NCBI GenBank assembly: GCA_963762435.1
Contig: CAVXLN010000008.1
Span: forward strand, 248,001 to 312,000
Length of the DNA: 64,000 bases
DNA from: JAXDMU01 sp963762435
Lineage (GTDB): Bacteria; Pseudomonadota; Alphaproteobacteria; ATCC43930; CGMCC-115725
Reading direction: 5' to 3'
The position numbers and the translations under genes were made by a program. Below, one piece after another: positions 1 through 8,401 of the stretch. The notes under the pieces were generated by a model. The model made no database searches, had not been told where the DNA came from, and worked only from the letters and a program-made list of their open reading frames with translations. The number at the start of each line of letters is the position of its first letter. Positions within the stretch are counted from its first letter, which is position 1.

Positions 1-1
1 C

Positions 2-121
2 CATGATTACCCCGAGGATGACCATGCCTTCGCACGCGTCGGCGGGCAGCATTACGATGCGGCCTCGGCCGATCTCGCCAATCGCCGCACGCTCGAATTC
101 TTCAAGGCCCATCTCGCCTGA
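2..121 (+). CDS. dienelactone hydrolase family protein, C-terminal end (partial)
   Basis: Only the last 39 codons lie in the window; the gene begins upstream. The frame ends in a histidine-rich segment (HDYPEDDHAFAR), then QHYDAASADLANRRTLEFF and a TGA at 119-121. This tail is typical of the dienelactone hydrolase (alpha/beta-hydrolase) family, where the last catalytic histidine sits in a similar H-x-F context. The family hydrolyses dienelactones and other small esters in the cytosol. The substrate cannot be inferred from so short a piece. Confidence 0.6.
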   Translation, partial: HDYPEDDHAFARVGGQHYDAASADLANRRTLEFFKAHLA

Positions 122-135
122 CCTCAGAGCCCGAT

Positions 136-239
136 GCGATCAGGTCGATTCGACCTGATCGCTGAATCGGTCTCTAAACATTTGATCGAGAGCAGGATTC
201 AGATATTAGGTCGAACTCGACCTAATATCATCCTGCTCT
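136..239. promoter_or_regulatory. two related perfect palindromes upstream of the quinone oxidoreductase gene
   Basis: Palindrome 1 (136-162) has 13-bp arms (GCGATCAGGTCGA and its complement) around one base. Palindrome 2 (202-229) has 13-bp arms (GATATTAGGTCGA and its complement) around two bases. It is enclosed by a second stem, AGAGCAGGAT at 189-198 with its complement at 230-239. Both share the core AGGTCGA/TCGACCT. The second ends just before the Shine-Dalgarno-like AGGAG at 240-244. They could be paired operator sites, a terminator for the upstream gene, or a short dispersed repeat. Confidence 0.5.
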
Positions 240-250
240 AGGAGAGTCCC

Positions 251-1222
251 ATGAACCACGCGATCCTCGTCCATAAGCCCGGCGGCCCCGAGGTTCTCGA
301 ATGGCAGGAGATGGAGGTCGGCGAGCCCGGCCCCGGCCAGATCCGGCTGCACCACACGAATGTCGGCCTCAATTTCATCGATGTCTATCACCGGACCGGC
401 CTCTATCCGCAGCCCTTGCCCTTCGTGCCGGGCATGGAGGGTGCGGGCACGGTCGAGGCGATCGGCCCCGGCGTCACCCATCTGGCCATCGGCGACCACG
501 TCGCCTATGCCGGCGCCATCGGCGCCTACAGCGAGGCTCGGCTGATCCCGGCGGACCGGGTCGTGAAGATCCCCGGCAACGTCTCGGACGAGACGGCCGC
601 CGCCATGATGCTGCAAGGCATGACCGTGCAATACCTCATCCGGCGGGTCTATCCGGTGAAGCAGGGCGACACGATCCTCATCCATGCCGCGGCCGGCGGC
701 GTCGGGCTCATCCTGTGCCAATGGGCGTCGTCGCTCGGTGCCACGGTCATCGGCACCGTCTCGAGCGAGGAGAAAGCAGCCCTCGCCCGCGCCCATGGCT
801 GCCATCACACGATCAACTACACGACGGAGGATTTCCAGGCGCGGGTGATCGACATCACGGCCGGCAAAAAATTGCCCGTCGTCTATGATTCGATCGGCAG
901 GGATACCTTCATGAAGTCGCTCGATTGCCTGCGTCCGCGCGGATTGATGGTGACCTTCGGCCAATCCTCGGGCCCGGTCGGGCCGATCGATCTCGGTATC
1001 CTCGGCGCCAAGGGCTCGCTCGTCGTCACGCGGCCGACACTGGCTTCCTTCATCGCCAGCCGCGCCGAGCTCGAGGAGACCGCGAACGACCTCTTCGACG
1101 TGGTCGGCCGCGGCGTGGTCAAGATCGCGGTCAATCAGACCTACAAGCTGAGCGACGCGGCACAGGCGCATCGCGATCTCGAGGGCCGGAAGACGACCGG
1201 CTCGACCGTGCTGACGGTCTAA
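251..1222 (+). CDS. NADPH:quinone oxidoreductase (zinc-free MDR family)
   Basis: A 323-residue medium-chain dehydrogenase/reductase of the quinone oxidoreductase subfamily. The first 110 residues form the GroES-like catalytic fold and the rest is the Rossmann domain, with the nucleotide-binding motif AAAGGVG at residues 146-152. The cysteine and histidine zinc ligands of alcohol dehydrogenases are absent, as expected for the quinone reductases, which reduce quinones or other activated carbonyls with NADPH. Length fits the family (about 320-330). The ATG follows an AGGAG at good spacing. Its stop codon overlaps the start of lspA by one base (taATG), so the two are probably co-transcribed. Confidence 0.9.
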   Translation: MNHAILVHKPGGPEVLEWQEMEVGEPGPGQIRLHHTNVGLNFIDVYHRTGLYPQPLPFVPGMEGAGTVEAIGPGVTHLAIGDHVAYAGAIGAYSEARLIPADRVVKIPGNVSDETAAAMMLQGMTVQYLIRRVYPVKQGDTILIHAAAGGVGLILCQWASSLGATVIGTVSSEEKAALARAHGCHHTINYTTEDFQARVIDITAGKKLPVVYDSIGRDTFMKSLDCLRPRGLMVTFGQSSGPVGPIDLGILGAKGSLVVTRPTLASFIASRAELEETANDLFDVVGRGVVKIAVNQTYKLSDAAQAHRDLEGRKTTGSTVLTV

Positions 1223-1716
1223 TGTCGATGTATTGGCTCGGACTGCCCTGGCTTCGGTTGTCCCTGGTGGTGCTGCTCCTCGACCAGGGCTCGAAGCGCC
1301 TGGTCGAGACGCTGGCGCCGGCCTATCAGCCGGTTCCGGTGGTGCCGTTCTTCAACATCTATCTGACCTACAACCCGGGCATTTCCTTCAGCTTCCTGCA
1401 GCTGCCCGGAGCCGTGCAGCGCTGGCCGCTCGCGGTCTTCACGGCGATCGTCATCGTGCTGCTGACGAGATGGATGAAATCGGTGCCGAAGGAGAAACCG
1501 GTGCTGCTGGCCGGCATCGCCATGGTCATCGGCGGGGCCGCCGGTAATCTGGTCGACCGCGTGCTCAGCGGCCGGATCGTCGATTTCGTGCAGCTCTATG
1601 CGGGCAGCTGGTCTTTCGCCGTGTTCAATCTGGCCGACGCCGCTCTCAATATCGGCGTCGGCCTGATTCTGCTGGACGCCATTCTCTACCGTCGCAACCC
1701 GACGGCGGAGGCATAG
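1222..1716 (+). CDS. lspA: lipoprotein signal peptidase (signal peptidase II)
   Basis: A 164-residue inner-membrane aspartyl protease that removes the signal peptide from prolipoproteins after lipidation. Four hydrophobic segments are visible. The two catalytic aspartates fall in the conserved motifs GNLVDR (D112) and FNLAD (D139), and an N-terminal LLLDQGSK motif is also present. The chosen ATG overlaps the last base of the preceding stop codon. A much longer upstream open frame exists but runs inside the preceding gene. The gene ends two bases before the convergent rho stop codon. Confidence 0.93.
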   Translation: MSMYWLGLPWLRLSLVVLLLDQGSKRLVETLAPAYQPVPVVPFFNIYLTYNPGISFSFLQLPGAVQRWPLAVFTAIVIVLLTRWMKSVPKEKPVLLAGIAMVIGGAAGNLVDRVLSGRIVDFVQLYAGSWSFAVFNLADAALNIGVGLILLDAILYRRNPTAEA

Positions 1717-1718
1717 CC

Positions 1719-2975
1719 TCAGGTATTCATCGCATCGAAGAAATCGGCGTTGCTCTTCGACTGCTTGAGCTTCTCGAGCAGGAACTCCATGCCGTCGACG
1801 ACACCCATCGGCATGAGCACACGGCGCAGCACCCACATCTTGGACAGCGTGCCCTTCTCGACCAGCAGCTCTTCCTTGCGCGTGCCCGACTTCGTGATGT
1901 CGAGCGACGGGAAGGTGCGCTTGTCGGCGACCTTGCGGTCGAGCACGATTTCGGAGTTACCAGTGCCCTTGAATTCTTCGAAGATCACCTCGTCCATGCG
2001 CGAACCGGTATCGATCAGCGCCGTCGCGATGATGGTGAGGGAGCCGCCTTCCTCGATATTGCGCGCGGCACCGAAGAAGCGCTTCGGCCGCTGCAGCGCG
2101 TTGGCATCGACACCGCCCGTCAGCACCTTGCCGGAGCTCGGCACGACGGTGTTGTAGGCGCGCGCCAGGCGAGTCACCGAATCCAGCAGGATCACGACAT
2201 CGCGCTTATGCTCGACCAGGCGCTTCGCCTTCTCGATCACCATCTCGGCGACCGAGACGTGACGCGAAGCCGGCTCGTCGAAGGTCGAGCTCACGACCTC
2301 GCCCTTGACCGAGCGGGCCATGTCGGTGACCTCCTCGGGCCGCTCGTCGATCAGAAGGACGATGAGATAGACCTCGGGGTGGTTGGCCGCGATCGCATGC
2401 GCGATATTCTGCAGCATCACCGTCTTGCCGGTGCGCGGTGGTGCCACGATGATGGCGCGCTGGCCCTTGCCGAGCGGGCAGATCAAGTCGATGACGCGGG
2501 TCGTCAGATCCTTGCGGGTCGGATCGGCCAGCTCGAGCTTGAGCTTCTCGTCGGGATAGAGCGGCGTCAGATTGTCGAAATTGATGCGGTGCCGGATCCG
2601 GTCCGGATCCTCGAAATTGATCGAGTTGAGCTTCAGGAGCGCAAAATACCGCTCGCCATCCTTGGGCGCGCGGATCTGTCCTTCGACTGTGTCGCCGGTA
2701 CGCAGGGCGAAACGGCGGACCTGGCTCGGACTGACATAGATGTCGTCGGGACCGGGCAGGTAATTCGCTTCGGGCGAGCGCAGGAAGCCGAAACCGTCTT
2801 GCAGGATCTCGAGCACGCCATCGCCGAAGATCGGCTGATCATTCTCGGCGAGCTGCTTCAGGATCGCGAACATCATGTCCTGCTTGCGCAAGGACGAGGC
2901 GTTCTCGATCTGTAGATCCTCGGCAAAGGCCAGGAGTTCAGCCGGAGTCTTTCGCTTTAATTCTTGGAGATTCAT
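1719..2975 (-). CDS. rho: transcription termination factor Rho
   Basis: A 418-residue RNA-dependent hexameric ATPase/helicase that releases transcripts. Visible parts are the N-terminal LxELK..TPAELLxFAE helical domain, the cold-shock-like RNA-binding domain (GFGFLRSPEANYLPGPDDIYVSPSQVRRF), the Walker A APPRTGKT and the Walker B VILLDSVTR region. The start at MNLQELK matches the family. The frame stays open 49 codons further upstream, but that stretch is not Rho-like and is probably leader. rho is the last gene of the minus-strand run hemE-hemH-hemJ-rho, with a 226-bp leader between hemJ and rho that could carry autoregulation. Confidence 0.97.
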   Translation of the reverse strand: MNLQELKRKTPAELLAFAEDLQIENASSLRKQDMMFAILKQLAENDQPIFGDGVLEILQDGFGFLRSPEANYLPGPDDIYVSPSQVRRFALRTGDTVEGQIRAPKDGERYFALLKLNSINFEDPDRIRHRINFDNLTPLYPDEKLKLELADPTRKDLTTRVIDLICPLGKGQRAIIVAPPRTGKTVMLQNIAHAIAANHPEVYLIVLLIDERPEEVTDMARSVKGEVVSSTFDEPASRHVSVAEMVIEKAKRLVEHKRDVVILLDSVTRLARAYNTVVPSSGKVLTGGVDANALQRPKRFFGAARNIEEGGSLTIIATALIDTGSRMDEVIFEEFKGTGNSEIVLDRKVADKRTFPSLDITKSGTRKEELLVEKGTLSKMWVLRRVLMPMGVVDGMEFLLEKLKQSKSNADFFDAMNT

Positions 2976-3201
2976 GGGTGCAGTCGCGCTGAGGCAGGAG
3001 GGAACGTCGGGAGAGAGCCCCGGATCGCGCATCCTGAAACAGGCCGGCAGGTTTTGCCTGCGATAGGTACCCGGACGCGCGTATTTTTCTCGGGAAAGAT
3101 ACGCCGGTGAAACGGCGTGCATGGTTCTTAGGCGAGGTCTCTCGACAAGTCAAATGGGTTTGTGGCGCCGCTGGGGCAAGAGGGAGTTTATACGATCCTT
3201 G

Positions 3202-3648
3202 CTAGAAAGGCTGCACGATCACCAGGATCACGATGAGGGCCATGGCGATTGCCGGCAGCTCATTGACCATCCTGTAGAATTTCGCCGATCGCTTGTTCGC
3301 GTCCCGCTCGAAGCCGCGCCGCCACCGGCTGAGAAAATGCTGATAGACCAGAAGTAGCACCACCAGCGTCAGCTTGGCATGAATCCAGTGCCGCGACCAA
3401 TCGACCACGCCCGGCGTCGACAGCAGCAGAAGACCGAACAGCAGCGTGGCCAGCATAGCCGGCAGCATGATGGTGCGCGCTAGCTTCCGCTCCATCACCT
3501 TGAAGGTTTCGGACTGGGGCGACCCGACCGGGGCGTCCGCATGATAGACGAAGAGCCGCGGCAGATAGAGCAGCGCCGCCATCCAGGCGATGACGCTGAT
3601 GACGTGAAGCGCCTTGATCCAAGGCATCACCGCAATCAGGAAACCCAT
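3202..3648 (-). CDS. hemJ: protoporphyrinogen oxidase HemJ
   Basis: A small (148-residue) integral membrane protein of the HemJ/UPF0093 family, which oxidises protoporphyrinogen IX to protoporphyrin IX in many proteobacteria lacking HemG or HemY. The N-terminal PWIKALHVISVIAWMAALLYLPRLFVYH block carries the conserved histidine and the LPRLFVYH motif, and about four membrane helices are visible. The ATG at 3648 follows GGAGG closely and gives the usual family start; it overlaps hemH by 13 bases. Its place directly after hemH and hemE fits the last steps of haem synthesis. Confidence 0.92.
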   Translation of the reverse strand: MGFLIAVMPWIKALHVISVIAWMAALLYLPRLFVYHADAPVGSPQSETFKVMERKLARTIMLPAMLATLLFGLLLLSTPGVVDWSRHWIHAKLTLVVLLLVYQHFLSRWRRGFERDANKRSAKFYRMVNELPAIAMALIVILVIVQPF

Positions 3649-4682
3649 TCCGCCTCCAAAGCTTGAAATGCGCACAGGGACCGATCGCCAGGACAGATCC
3701 GCTTCATTTCCGCCGAGCAGATCCTTGAATTCGATCCGGTCAGGCGGCGAATCTCATCCGCCAGCCCGGCGATGAAGTCGGGCAGCGCGTCGATCGTCGG
3801 AACCCGGATATAGGCCGGCACGCCGGCCCTGTCCGCAAGATGACGATATTCGATGTCGAGTTCGACCAGAGTCTCCGAATGCTCGGACACGAAGGCGATC
3901 GGCACGATCACCAGCGGCACTCGGTCGCGGCCTGCGCGCTCGATCTCGTCCGCGGTCGAGGGGCTGAGCCATTTGAGCGGCCCGACGCGGCTTTGATAGC
4001 ACAGCACATGATCGAGGCCCGGCTGACCGAGCGCCTCCAGCACGGCAGCGACACTTGCCTGAACCTGCCATTGGTAAGGATCGCCACGCTCGACGACCCG
4101 CTTCGGCAGCCCGTGGGCCGAAAACAGGACGCGCGGCGGCGCCAGCCCGTCAGGCACCGCGGCCAGCCCTTTACGCAGGCGCTCGGCAGTCGCGGCGATG
4201 AAGCCCGGCTGACGCGGATAGCAGCACAGCGCCACCGTCGGCACCTTAAGCCCGGCTTGCCGCGCCGCCCGTTGCCATTCCCGGATCGATGAGCCCGAGG
4301 TGGTGCTCGAAAATTGCGGATAGAGCGGCATCAGCACGATCTGCTGCGGTGCCCAAGCGCGCACCGCCTCGACCTGCTCAGCGGCACGAGGGTGCCAATA
4401 GCGCATCGCGATGAAGCATTTGTAGTCGGGGCCGAGGGCCGCTTCGAAGGCGGCCGCCTGCGCCTCGGTATTGCCGAGAATGGGCGAGCCGCCGCCGATC
4501 CGGTCGTAGATCGCGCGTGCGACCGGCGCCCGCCGGCTCGAGATCAGGCGGGCGATGAGCCAGCGCAGCGGAGTCGGCAGCCCGATGATGACCGGGTCGT
4601 AGAAGAGGTTGAACAAAAACGGCTCGACGGCTTCCGGCCGATCCGGACCGCCGAGATTGAACAGAATGATGGCGGTCTTCAT
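3636..4682 (-). CDS. hemH: ferrochelatase
   Basis: A 348-residue enzyme that inserts Fe(II) into protoporphyrin IX, the last step of haem synthesis. The N terminus TAIILFNLGGPDRPEAVEPFLFNLFYDP is diagnostic, as are FSAHGLPKRVVERGDPY with the metal-site histidine and the later FVSEHSETLVELD motif. The ATG at 4682 forms a 4-base ATGA overlap with the hemE stop codon, showing tight translational coupling. A frame extension of 11 codons upstream is rejected in favour of this start. Confidence 0.96.
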   Translation of the reverse strand: MKTAIILFNLGGPDRPEAVEPFLFNLFYDPVIIGLPTPLRWLIARLISSRRAPVARAIYDRIGGGSPILGNTEAQAAAFEAALGPDYKCFIAMRYWHPRAAEQVEAVRAWAPQQIVLMPLYPQFSSTTSGSSIREWQRAARQAGLKVPTVALCCYPRQPGFIAATAERLRKGLAAVPDGLAPPRVLFSAHGLPKRVVERGDPYQWQVQASVAAVLEALGQPGLDHVLCYQSRVGPLKWLSPSTADEIERAGRDRVPLVIVPIAFVSEHSETLVELDIEYRHLADRAGVPAYIRVPTIDALPDFIAGLADEIRRLTGSNSRICSAEMKRICPGDRSLCAFQALEAEWVS

Positions 4683-5725
4683 GAGGGCGCTGGAACCGAC
4701 CGCAATATCTCGCAAACGCGTTCGACATGAGCGATCGGCGTCGCCGGCAGCACGCCATGGCCGAGATTGAACACGAAGGGGCCGTTACCCAGCATGGCCA
4801 GGATCTTACCGACCTGGAGCTCCAGCTCCGGGCCGCCGGCCAGCAGCAGCTCGGGATCGAGATTGCCCTGCAGCGCCACTTTCGGCTGCAGTACTTCCCG
4901 GGCATAGGACAGCGGCAAAGTGTGATCGATCGCCAGCGCATCGACCCGCGTGGATGCCGCGAACCGTTCATAGCGGTCGCCGATACCTTTCGGGAAACCG
5001 ATGATCGGTACGGTCGGGTGCAGCCGCTTCAAGGTCTCGACGATGCGTCGGGTCGGCGCCTCGCACCAGCGGGTGAACGCGTCTCCCGACAAGGCGCTGG
5101 CCCAGCTGTCGAACAGCTGGATCGCCTCGACGCCGGCCCGGATCTGCGCATCGAGGTGAAGGACGGTGGCATCGGCGATCCGGTCGATCAGGGCCGCGAA
5201 CCCGGCCTCGTCCTCGGCCGCCCAGCCGAGCGCGCGGGTGTAATCCCGGCTCGACCCGCCCTCGATCATGTAGGTCCCGACTGTCCAAGGAGATCCCGCG
5301 AAACCGATCAGCGCTGTCTCCGCCGGCAGATCATGCCGAACCAGCTTGACCGCTTCATAGATCGGATTGAGGCGCTCGAGATCGAGCGATTCCGACAGTC
5401 GTGCCAAACCGGATCGGTTCCGGATCGGCTCGAGCTTCGGGCCTTCACCCTCCTGAAAGCCCACTTCCTGGCCGAGCCCGAACGGTATCACCAGGATATC
5501 CGAGAACAGGATCGCGGCATCCATGCCATAGCGTTCGACCGGCTGAAGCGTGACTTTGGCGGCAAGCTCGGGCGTAAGGCAGAGCGACATGAAGCTGCCC
5601 GCCTTGGCGCGCAGCTCGCGATATTCCGGCAGATGACGGCCGGCCTGACGCATGAACCAGAAGGGGTGGCGTACGACGGGCAAGCCCGCGAGTGCCCGCA
5701 GGAGCGGCTTCTGTGGCTCGATCAT
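4679..5725 (-). CDS. hemE: uroporphyrinogen decarboxylase
   Basis: A 348-residue cytosolic enzyme converting uroporphyrinogen III to coproporphyrinogen III. The signature PFWFMRQAGRHLPEYR lies near residues 22-37, and the GFAGSPWTVGTYMIEG and RVDALAIDHTLPLSYARE blocks are also present. The ATG at 5725 gives the usual family N terminus. The open frame continues upstream into the gap that I interpret as oriC, but that extension does not resemble the family. It is first in the run hemE-hemH-hemJ-rho. In many alphaproteobacteria hemE borders the replication origin. Confidence 0.96.
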   Translation of the reverse strand: MIEPQKPLLRALAGLPVVRHPFWFMRQAGRHLPEYRELRAKAGSFMSLCLTPELAAKVTLQPVERYGMDAAILFSDILVIPFGLGQEVGFQEGEGPKLEPIRNRSGLARLSESLDLERLNPIYEAVKLVRHDLPAETALIGFAGSPWTVGTYMIEGGSSRDYTRALGWAAEDEAGFAALIDRIADATVLHLDAQIRAGVEAIQLFDSWASALSGDAFTRWCEAPTRRIVETLKRLHPTVPIIGFPKGIGDRYERFAASTRVDALAIDHTLPLSYAREVLQPKVALQGNLDPELLLAGGPELELQVGKILAMLGNGPFVFNLGHGVLPATPIAHVERVCEILRSVPAPS

Positions 5726-6130
5726 GGCGTGTTGGAACGGGGAAGGGTACCGACTCTCATCAAGGAAGGAATAAAGGATATTAGGTGGTGGTGGTAGTAG
5801 AAGCCTGTGGGTAAGGCGGAATACCGGCCGAGGCCGATTCATCCCCAGCCGATGGATTGCCGGCGTTCGCGCTCGTGGCTCTTGTGGACAAGCCGGCCAA
5901 GCCGATGAGATTGCACGAGTCGGTGACGAGGCGGCAGAGCGGGGATAGAGTGGATAAAGGAGCCGGTCGCGATTCAATCCACGTCATTCCGACAGCGCTT
6001 CCAGGCTTATCTCCAAGGGGGCGAAAGGCGGAATGAAAGAGGCGAAACGGGGATGGTTCCGGCCGGATCGGGAAAAGTCGCGACTTATCCCCATAGACAG
6101 GCGAGTTTTCCACAGCTTTAGAGCTCCCTC
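5726..6130. other. putative chromosomal replication origin (oriC)
   Basis: A 405-base gene-free gap between divergent hemE and ppsR. Compared with the DnaA box TTATCCACA (or its complement TGTGGATAA), near-matches with one mismatch occur at 5806-5814 (TGTGGGTAA), 5883-5891 (TGTGGACAA), 5949-5957 (AGTGGATAA), 6085-6093 (TTATCCCCA) and 6106-6114 (TTTTCCACA). A weaker one is at 6007-6015. Four GANTC sites, the CcrM methylation target, lie at 5752, 5836, 5917 and 5971. The hemE-oriC-ppsR order is the known origin setting in several alphaproteobacteria. No CtrA TTAA-N7-TTAA site was seen. The function is inferred from context and motif density. Confidence 0.75.
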
Positions 6131-6961
6131 GTGACGGAATCGCGCTTTCATCTGCACCTCGTCTCGGATTCGACGGGCGAAACCGTGCATTCGCTGGCGC
6201 GCGCCTGCCTCGCTCAGTTCGAGGATGCCGAGGCGATCGAGCATATCTGGTCCATGGTGCGGACCAAGGCGCAGATCGAGCGCGTCATCGCCGGGGTCGA
6301 TGCCAATCCCGGCGTGGTGCTTTACACGCTGGTCAATGAGCAGCTGCGCGGGCCGCTCCAGGAATGCTGCAGGCGGCTCAATGTGCCGGCCATTCCCGTG
6401 CTCGATCCCGCGATCGGCGCGCTCGGTGCCTATCTCGGCCGGCCGGCGCGCAATCTGCCGGGTCAGCAGCACACGCTCAATCATGAATATTTTCAGCGTA
6501 TCGACGCGATGACCTATGCCATGACCCATGATGACGGGCAGGCGCCCTGGGGCCTGAACGAGGCCGATGTCATCCTGGCCGGGGTGTCGCGCACGTCGAA
6601 GACGCCGACCTGCATCTATCTCGCCAATCGCGGCGTGAAGGCGGCGAATGTCCCGCTGGTACCGGGCGTGCCGGTGCCGCCGGAGCTGTTCGCGGCGACG
6701 AAGCCCCTCATCGTCGGCCTGACCAACGATCCGGAACGCTTGATCGCCATCCGCCGCAACCGCATGAATGCGATCCATCACGAGCCCGCGACCGAAAGCG
6801 ACTATGTCGATCTCGAAGCGGTGAAGACCGAGCTCACCGCGGCTCGGCGGCTTTATCACGAACATAAATGGCCGGTCATCGATGTGACCCGCCGTTCGAT
6901 CGAGGAGACGGCCGCCGCGATCATGAAGCTTCTCGCCAAGCGCAGTGGTGCTGAGGGCTGA
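6131..6961 (+). CDS. ppsR: pyruvate, phosphate dikinase / PEP synthase regulatory protein (DUF299)
   Basis: A 276-residue bifunctional serine/threonine kinase and Pi-dependent phosphorylase of the DUF299 family, which switches PEP synthase or PPDK off and on. The start FHLHLVSDSTGETVHSLARA and the P-loop-like GVSRTSKTPT at residues 151-160 are characteristic. The start is GTG, directly after the probable origin. It is first in a tight run: maf begins two bases after its stop, then aroE and coaE follow with 4-base overlaps. Whether the target is PpsA or PpdK cannot be told here. Confidence 0.92.
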   Translation: MTESRFHLHLVSDSTGETVHSLARACLAQFEDAEAIEHIWSMVRTKAQIERVIAGVDANPGVVLYTLVNEQLRGPLQECCRRLNVPAIPVLDPAIGALGAYLGRPARNLPGQQHTLNHEYFQRIDAMTYAMTHDDGQAPWGLNEADVILAGVSRTSKTPTCIYLANRGVKAANVPLVPGVPVPPELFAATKPLIVGLTNDPERLIAIRRNRMNAIHHEPATESDYVDLEAVKTELTAARRLYHEHKWPVIDVTRRSIEETAAAIMKLLAKRSGAEG

Positions 6962-6962
6962 G

Positions 6963-7565
6963 ATGACGACCGTCCCGCTGATCCTGGCGTCCGGCAGCCA
7001 AACGCGGCGCGAGATGCTGGCGCGTGCCGGGGTCGAAATGCTGGCCGAAGCCGCACCCATCGATGAGCGTGAGATCCGCATGAGCTTCACAGCCGAAGGA
7101 CGCTCGGCCGAGGAATGCGCCGAAGCGCTGGCGGAGCTCAAGGCCGCCCGCATCGCCGGCCGGCATCCGGGCGCACTCGTCATCGGCGCCGATCAGATCC
7201 TCGATTGCAATGGGATCTGGTTCGAGAAACCGGCCGATCGCGATCATGCGCGGGCCCAGCTCCAGGCCTTGCGCGGCAAGAAGCATCGGCTGGTCAGCGC
7301 CTGTGTCGCGATGCGGAACGGCGCCCGGGTCTGGCACGCGATCGACGTGGCTCGGCTTTCGATGCGCAGCTTCTCCGATGCCTTCCTCGATGATTATCTG
7401 GGAGCGGCGGGCGACGCCGTGCTCGACAGCGTCGGCGCCTATCAGCTCGAGGGGCTCGGTGCTCAGCTGTTCGATCGGATCGAGGGCGATTTCTTCACCA
7501 TCCTCGGCTTGCCCCTTCTGCCGCTGCTCGCTTTCCTGCGCGATCAGGGCGCGCTCACCCGATGA
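6963..7565 (+). CDS. maf: Maf family nucleoside triphosphate pyrophosphatase
   Basis: A 200-residue house-cleaning pyrophosphatase that hydrolyses non-canonical or modified NTPs to NMPs. The N-terminal LILASGSQTRREML carries the S-x-x-R-R motif of the phosphate-binding loop, and VIGADQ at about residues 73-78 is the second family motif. A YQLEGLGAQLFDRIEGDFF segment near the end is also typical. The ATG at 6963 is two bases after the ppsR stop. Its stop overlaps the aroE start in an ATGA. The subfamily preference (dTTP/UTP versus m7GTP) is not assigned. Confidence 0.93.
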   Translation: MTTVPLILASGSQTRREMLARAGVEMLAEAAPIDEREIRMSFTAEGRSAEECAEALAELKAARIAGRHPGALVIGADQILDCNGIWFEKPADRDHARAQLQALRGKKHRLVSACVAMRNGARVWHAIDVARLSMRSFSDAFLDDYLGAAGDAVLDSVGAYQLEGLGAQLFDRIEGDFFTILGLPLLPLLAFLRDQGALTR

Positions 7566-8401
7566 GCGCCTTCCGTCTCGCCGGAGTCATGGGTTGGCCG
7601 ATAGACCATTCGCGCTCGCCGGCGCTGCATGGTCATTGGCTCGCCCGCTATGGCATCGAGGGTGCCTATGTACCCTTGCCGGTACGGCGGGCGGATCTCG
7701 AGCAGGCGCTGCGCGCCCTGCCGGCGCTGGGCTTTGCCGGGGTCAATCTGACGGTACCGCACAAGGAGACGGGTGCCAGGATCGTCGATCACCTCGATCC
7801 GGCCGCGGTGCGGCTGGGCTCGGTCAATACCGTGCTGGTCCGGCCCGACGGCACCCTCGAAGGGCGCTCGACCGACGGCTATGGCTTTCTGCGCAACCTC
7901 GAGAATGGGGCGCCCGGCTGGCGGCCCGGTAGCGGCCCCGTGGTCATGCTGGGTGCCGGTGGTGCCGCGCGCGCGATCGCGGGGTCCCTCATCGAGGCCG
8001 GGGTGACCGAGATCCGTCTCATCAACCGGACCGAGGAACGCGCGGTCGAGCTGGCGCGTGAGATCGGGCCTTTGGTCAGGGTCTTGCCTTGGGCGGAGCG
8101 CACCGCGGCCCTTGCCGGCTGCGGATTGCTCGTCAACACGACGAGTCTCGGCATGGCCGGCCAGCCGCCGCTGGAGCTCGATCTTACCGAGCTGCCGCGG
8201 ACCGCGATCGTCAATGACATCGTCTATGTCCCGCTCGAAACGCCGCTCCTGGCGGCGGCGCGGCGGCGCGGCAATCCGGTCGTCGATGGTCTCGGCATGC
8301 TGCTGCACCAGGCTCGCCCGGCCTTCGCCGCATTCTTCGGCGTCGAGCCGACGGTCGATCAAGACCTCCGGGCAGCCGTGCTGGAGACCTTCCGACCGTG
8401 A
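7562..8401 (+). CDS. aroE: shikimate dehydrogenase
   Basis: A 279-residue NADP-dependent enzyme reducing 3-dehydroshikimate to shikimate in aromatic amino-acid synthesis. The substrate site SRSPALHGHWL and NLTVPHK (catalytic lysine 68) are present, followed by GSVNTV and the Rossmann motif GAGGAARA. The length is typical. It overlaps maf by four bases upstream and coaE by four bases downstream (stop TGA within GTGA), so the run is one translationally coupled operon. Confidence 0.95.
   Translation: MSAFRLAGVMGWPIDHSRSPALHGHWLARYGIEGAYVPLPVRRADLEQALRALPALGFAGVNLTVPHKETGARIVDHLDPAAVRLGSVNTVLVRPDGTLEGRSTDGYGFLRNLENGAPGWRPGSGPVVMLGAGGAARAIAGSLIEAGVTEIRLINRTEERAVELAREIGPLVRVLPWAERTAALAGCGLLVNTTSLGMAGQPPLELDLTELPRTAIVNDIVYVPLETPLLAAARRRGNPVVDGLGMLLHQARPAFAAFFGVEPTVDQDLRAAVLETFRP

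Noticed and set aside
2976..3122. In-frame 49-codon extension of Rho
   Set aside because: Not Rho-like and not at the usual start; treated as leader.
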